Below, piece after piece: positions 62,037-64,000 of a DNA stretch of 64,000 nucleotides (its first letter is position 1; every line of letters starts with the position of its first letter). Source of the stretch: Cristatella mucedo. Lineage: Eukaryota > Bryozoa > Phylactolaemata > Cristatellidae. The stretch covers positions 3,340,893-3,404,892 of the forward strand of contig WPIO01000044.1 of the NCBI GenBank assembly GCA_009760855.2, written 5' to 3'. The notes beneath the pieces were generated by a model. That model saw only the letters and a program-made list of their open reading frames with translations, was not told the origin of the DNA and ran no database searches. The translations under genes and the position numbers were made by a program.

Positions 62037-63529
62037 ATGAATGGAAATGAAACTGATAGCATTGCTGGTAAACTAGTTACATTCATTGTTCCTGGCGAAC
62101 AACAGACGTGTTATGTTCTATCTGATGCTTATCTTTTACTTGAAGTTCAATTACAAGTACCTACAGGTCCTGTTGTTAAGGGTTTTATTCCTTATAAACC
62201 TCCTAGTCGTAATCTTGCTGTAGGTCTTGTTAACAATGCAGGTGCATGAATGTTTAGTAGTATGAAAGTAAGACTTGGTACTGAAGAAATTGAAAGTCTT
62301 CCACTATCACAAGGAATTGGAGGTGTTTCAACATTAATGGGACTTCTATGCTATCCGAGTGATCATAATAGAACTGGAAGTCTTGCAACTGATTGGAAAA
62401 AAGATGAAGCAAATTCATTGGATGCTATGACTTTAAATAGTTCTTATTCTAGTCCTGCTGCTTCTGGAGCCAGTAGTTCAAACAATGGATTTTTGTATAT
62501 ATATGTTATATATATATATATATATATTATATATTTAGATATATATTTATATGCTCTTATAAACAATTTTGTTGATACTGTAGGAACGTTTAGTATTGCA
62601 CTTCCTCTATCACGAATTTCTGGATTCTGTGCTGACCTGAATAGAATTCTTTATAATTATTCCTTTTACACTTGAAATGACTCGTGTTGGTGGAATTGAT
62701 TATGATGCTATTATGAGTGGTGCTACAGGTCTTGTTGCTAATCAAGCTTATGCTATCCCTACTAGAGGTGCTGCTCTTGCTAATGGAAATGGAGTTTGGA
62801 CTGGTTTCAAAATTGCAATGTCAAAAATGAGATTAATGGTTCCACGTGTAACTCCTGATGAAATTGTTCAAAGATCACTTGCTGATATTTCACGTAAAAG
62901 TTCACAGAAAATAAGACTTAATTCCAGAGTTAGACGTAATGAATATATTACCATAACAAGTCTCAATAGAGGTACTAGTTTTAATATAACACTATCAGTG
63001 CAAAATACAATTGATAAAGTTAGATGGTTAATTGTTGCAGCTCAAAACAAACTAAAATAAATACAATGATTATACTGGTAATCCTTGTACATACCATCAC
63101 TGTGACATTAAAAGCGTTTCTGTGCTTGCTAATGGATCTATTCAATATCCTGCTCTTCCAAGAAGTAGTAAACCAAAACTTGGAAAATGTACTCCTGAGT
63201 ACATGGATTTCATAACTTTCAGAAGACAATATCTTGGACTTAATGAAGTTATTAAACCAGTTGGTGTTACTTATCCTGAGTGGCTTACTCTTTATCTAAT
63301 TCGTGTTATTGATCTGCAATACAATGATGAACCTCTTAGAGTAACTTCGAGATTGGATGAAACTATTCAATTCAATACTACTCTACCTACACCAGATCCA
63401 AACAATACAACAATAATGATTTATTATTTGACTATTTGTGAAAATAGTGCTGAACTAACATCTAATGGTAATGGAGCTAACTTTACTTGCGGTAAAGGAA
63501 TATTTGTTAATGATGGAAACGATTTTTAA
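62037..63529 (+). pseudogene. Major capsid protein, double jelly-roll type
   Basis: About 490 codons. Start MNGNETDSIAGKLVTFIVPG. An in-frame TGA (62247-62249) is followed by MKVRLGTEEIESL; a TA-rich insertion lies at 62495-62540. Next TFSIALPLSRISGFCADL, a motif typical of Polinton/adintovirus hexons. After a frameshift near 62655 come DEIVQRSLADISRK and SLNRGTSFNITLSVQNTIDK followed by RWLIVAAQ, and after another frameshift near 63065 the second jelly roll (DFITFRRQYLGLNE, RVIDLQYNDEPLRV, IMIYYLTICENSAEL). It ends at TAA. In a live virus it would build the pseudo-hexameric capsid. Confidence 0.8.
62495..62540. repeat. TA-rich microsatellite in the capsid gene
   Basis: Alternating TA with small interruptions, absent from the pattern of capsid coding. 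Confidence 0.8.
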
Positions 63530-63552
63530 TAAAATTATAACTTCTAAATAAA

Positions 63553-64000
63553 ATGCCAAAAAACAAATTTTATTCAAGGTTCAGATGAGTGGGAAAGAGC
63601 TATGACATTAAATATCGATGGATCAGAAGTTTATTCTGTTCTTAGTAATGATATGGTTTTTGGAGCACAAAGAGATTGTGATATTGAATTAATTGCAAAT
63701 AGAAAACTAAAAAAAAATATACTGCTAATAACTCTCCTATGAGATTTTCTCAAATGTTGCTCGGTAAGGTGCTTGAAAATATTGCTACAAAATTTCTAGA
63801 AATGTGACTTGATAGAACGATTGAAAAGCAAATGGCAGTTTTACCAGTTATGGAGTTTATAGATACTCTCCCGATGGAATAGTAGATGAAGATACATTGA
63901 TTGAGATAAAATGTTTACAGAGTAGGAGTATATTTGAAGATTTTATTCCAAAACAGTATTTAGCTCAGTGCTTACTTGGATTACATGTATTAAAACAAAG
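63553..64000 (+). pseudogene. YqaJ/lambda-type exonuclease (alkaline nuclease-like), partial
   Basis: N-terminal QGSDEWERAMTLNIDGSE, then NDMVFGAQRDCDIEL; NNSPMRFSQMLLGK; the catalytic region YSPDGIVDEDTLIEIKC (about 63865-63915), the D...ExK core of YqaJ-type viral recombinases. Several frame changes (about 63565, 63710, 63820), and the window ends inside the gene. Such nucleases work in recombination or DNA processing with viral replication. Confidence 0.72.

Overview
This looks like nuclear DNA of an invertebrate animal. A delta-tubulin gene with introns, bounded by GT/AG splice sites, occupies the centre. L2/CR1-like LINEs, two tRNA-derived SINE families, a hAT transposase relic and microsatellites are scattered throughout. 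I cannot name the species.

Layout. (1) 1-10545 is AT-rich and holds a decayed fragment of a double-jelly-roll DNA virus of the Polinton/adintovirus type: packaging ATPase, zinc-ribbon/adenain-like protease, pX-like/phospholipase-like protein, HNH-AP2 protein, membrane protein, phage-like fibre and small ORFs. (2) 10546-16895 is intergenic, with transposon remnants and a long TA hairpin. (3) 16896-37997, minus strand, is delta-tubulin: five exons, 445 residues, about 21 kb, with introns full of LINE and SINE insertions. (4) 37998-38866 is its upstream region plus a fold-back MITE. (5) 38867-64000 holds a second, more complete copy of the same virus type. It adds protein-primed PolB, minor-capsid candidates, the double-jelly-roll major capsid protein and a YqaJ-type nuclease, and it runs off the window.

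The two viral copies carry the same gene order in opposite orientation, so they form a diverged inverted pair around the host gene, with the replication-gene side facing inward. Both are riddled with stops, frameshifts and host retroelement insertions, so they are fossils inside a host chromosome, not a live virus. Together they give most of the gene map: divergent gene pairs share 12-19 bp spacers, convergent genes overlap at their stop codons, and capsid, packaging and protease genes lie together. I saw no retroviral-type integrase in the window; it may lie outside or be absent.

The repeats tell a second story. The LINE family and the first SINE family end in the same two-stem hairpin followed by an AT-rich simple tail, as expected if the SINE uses the LINE's reverse transcriptase. 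Copies of these elements interrupt both viral fossils and the tubulin introns, which ties all parts of the window to one genome.
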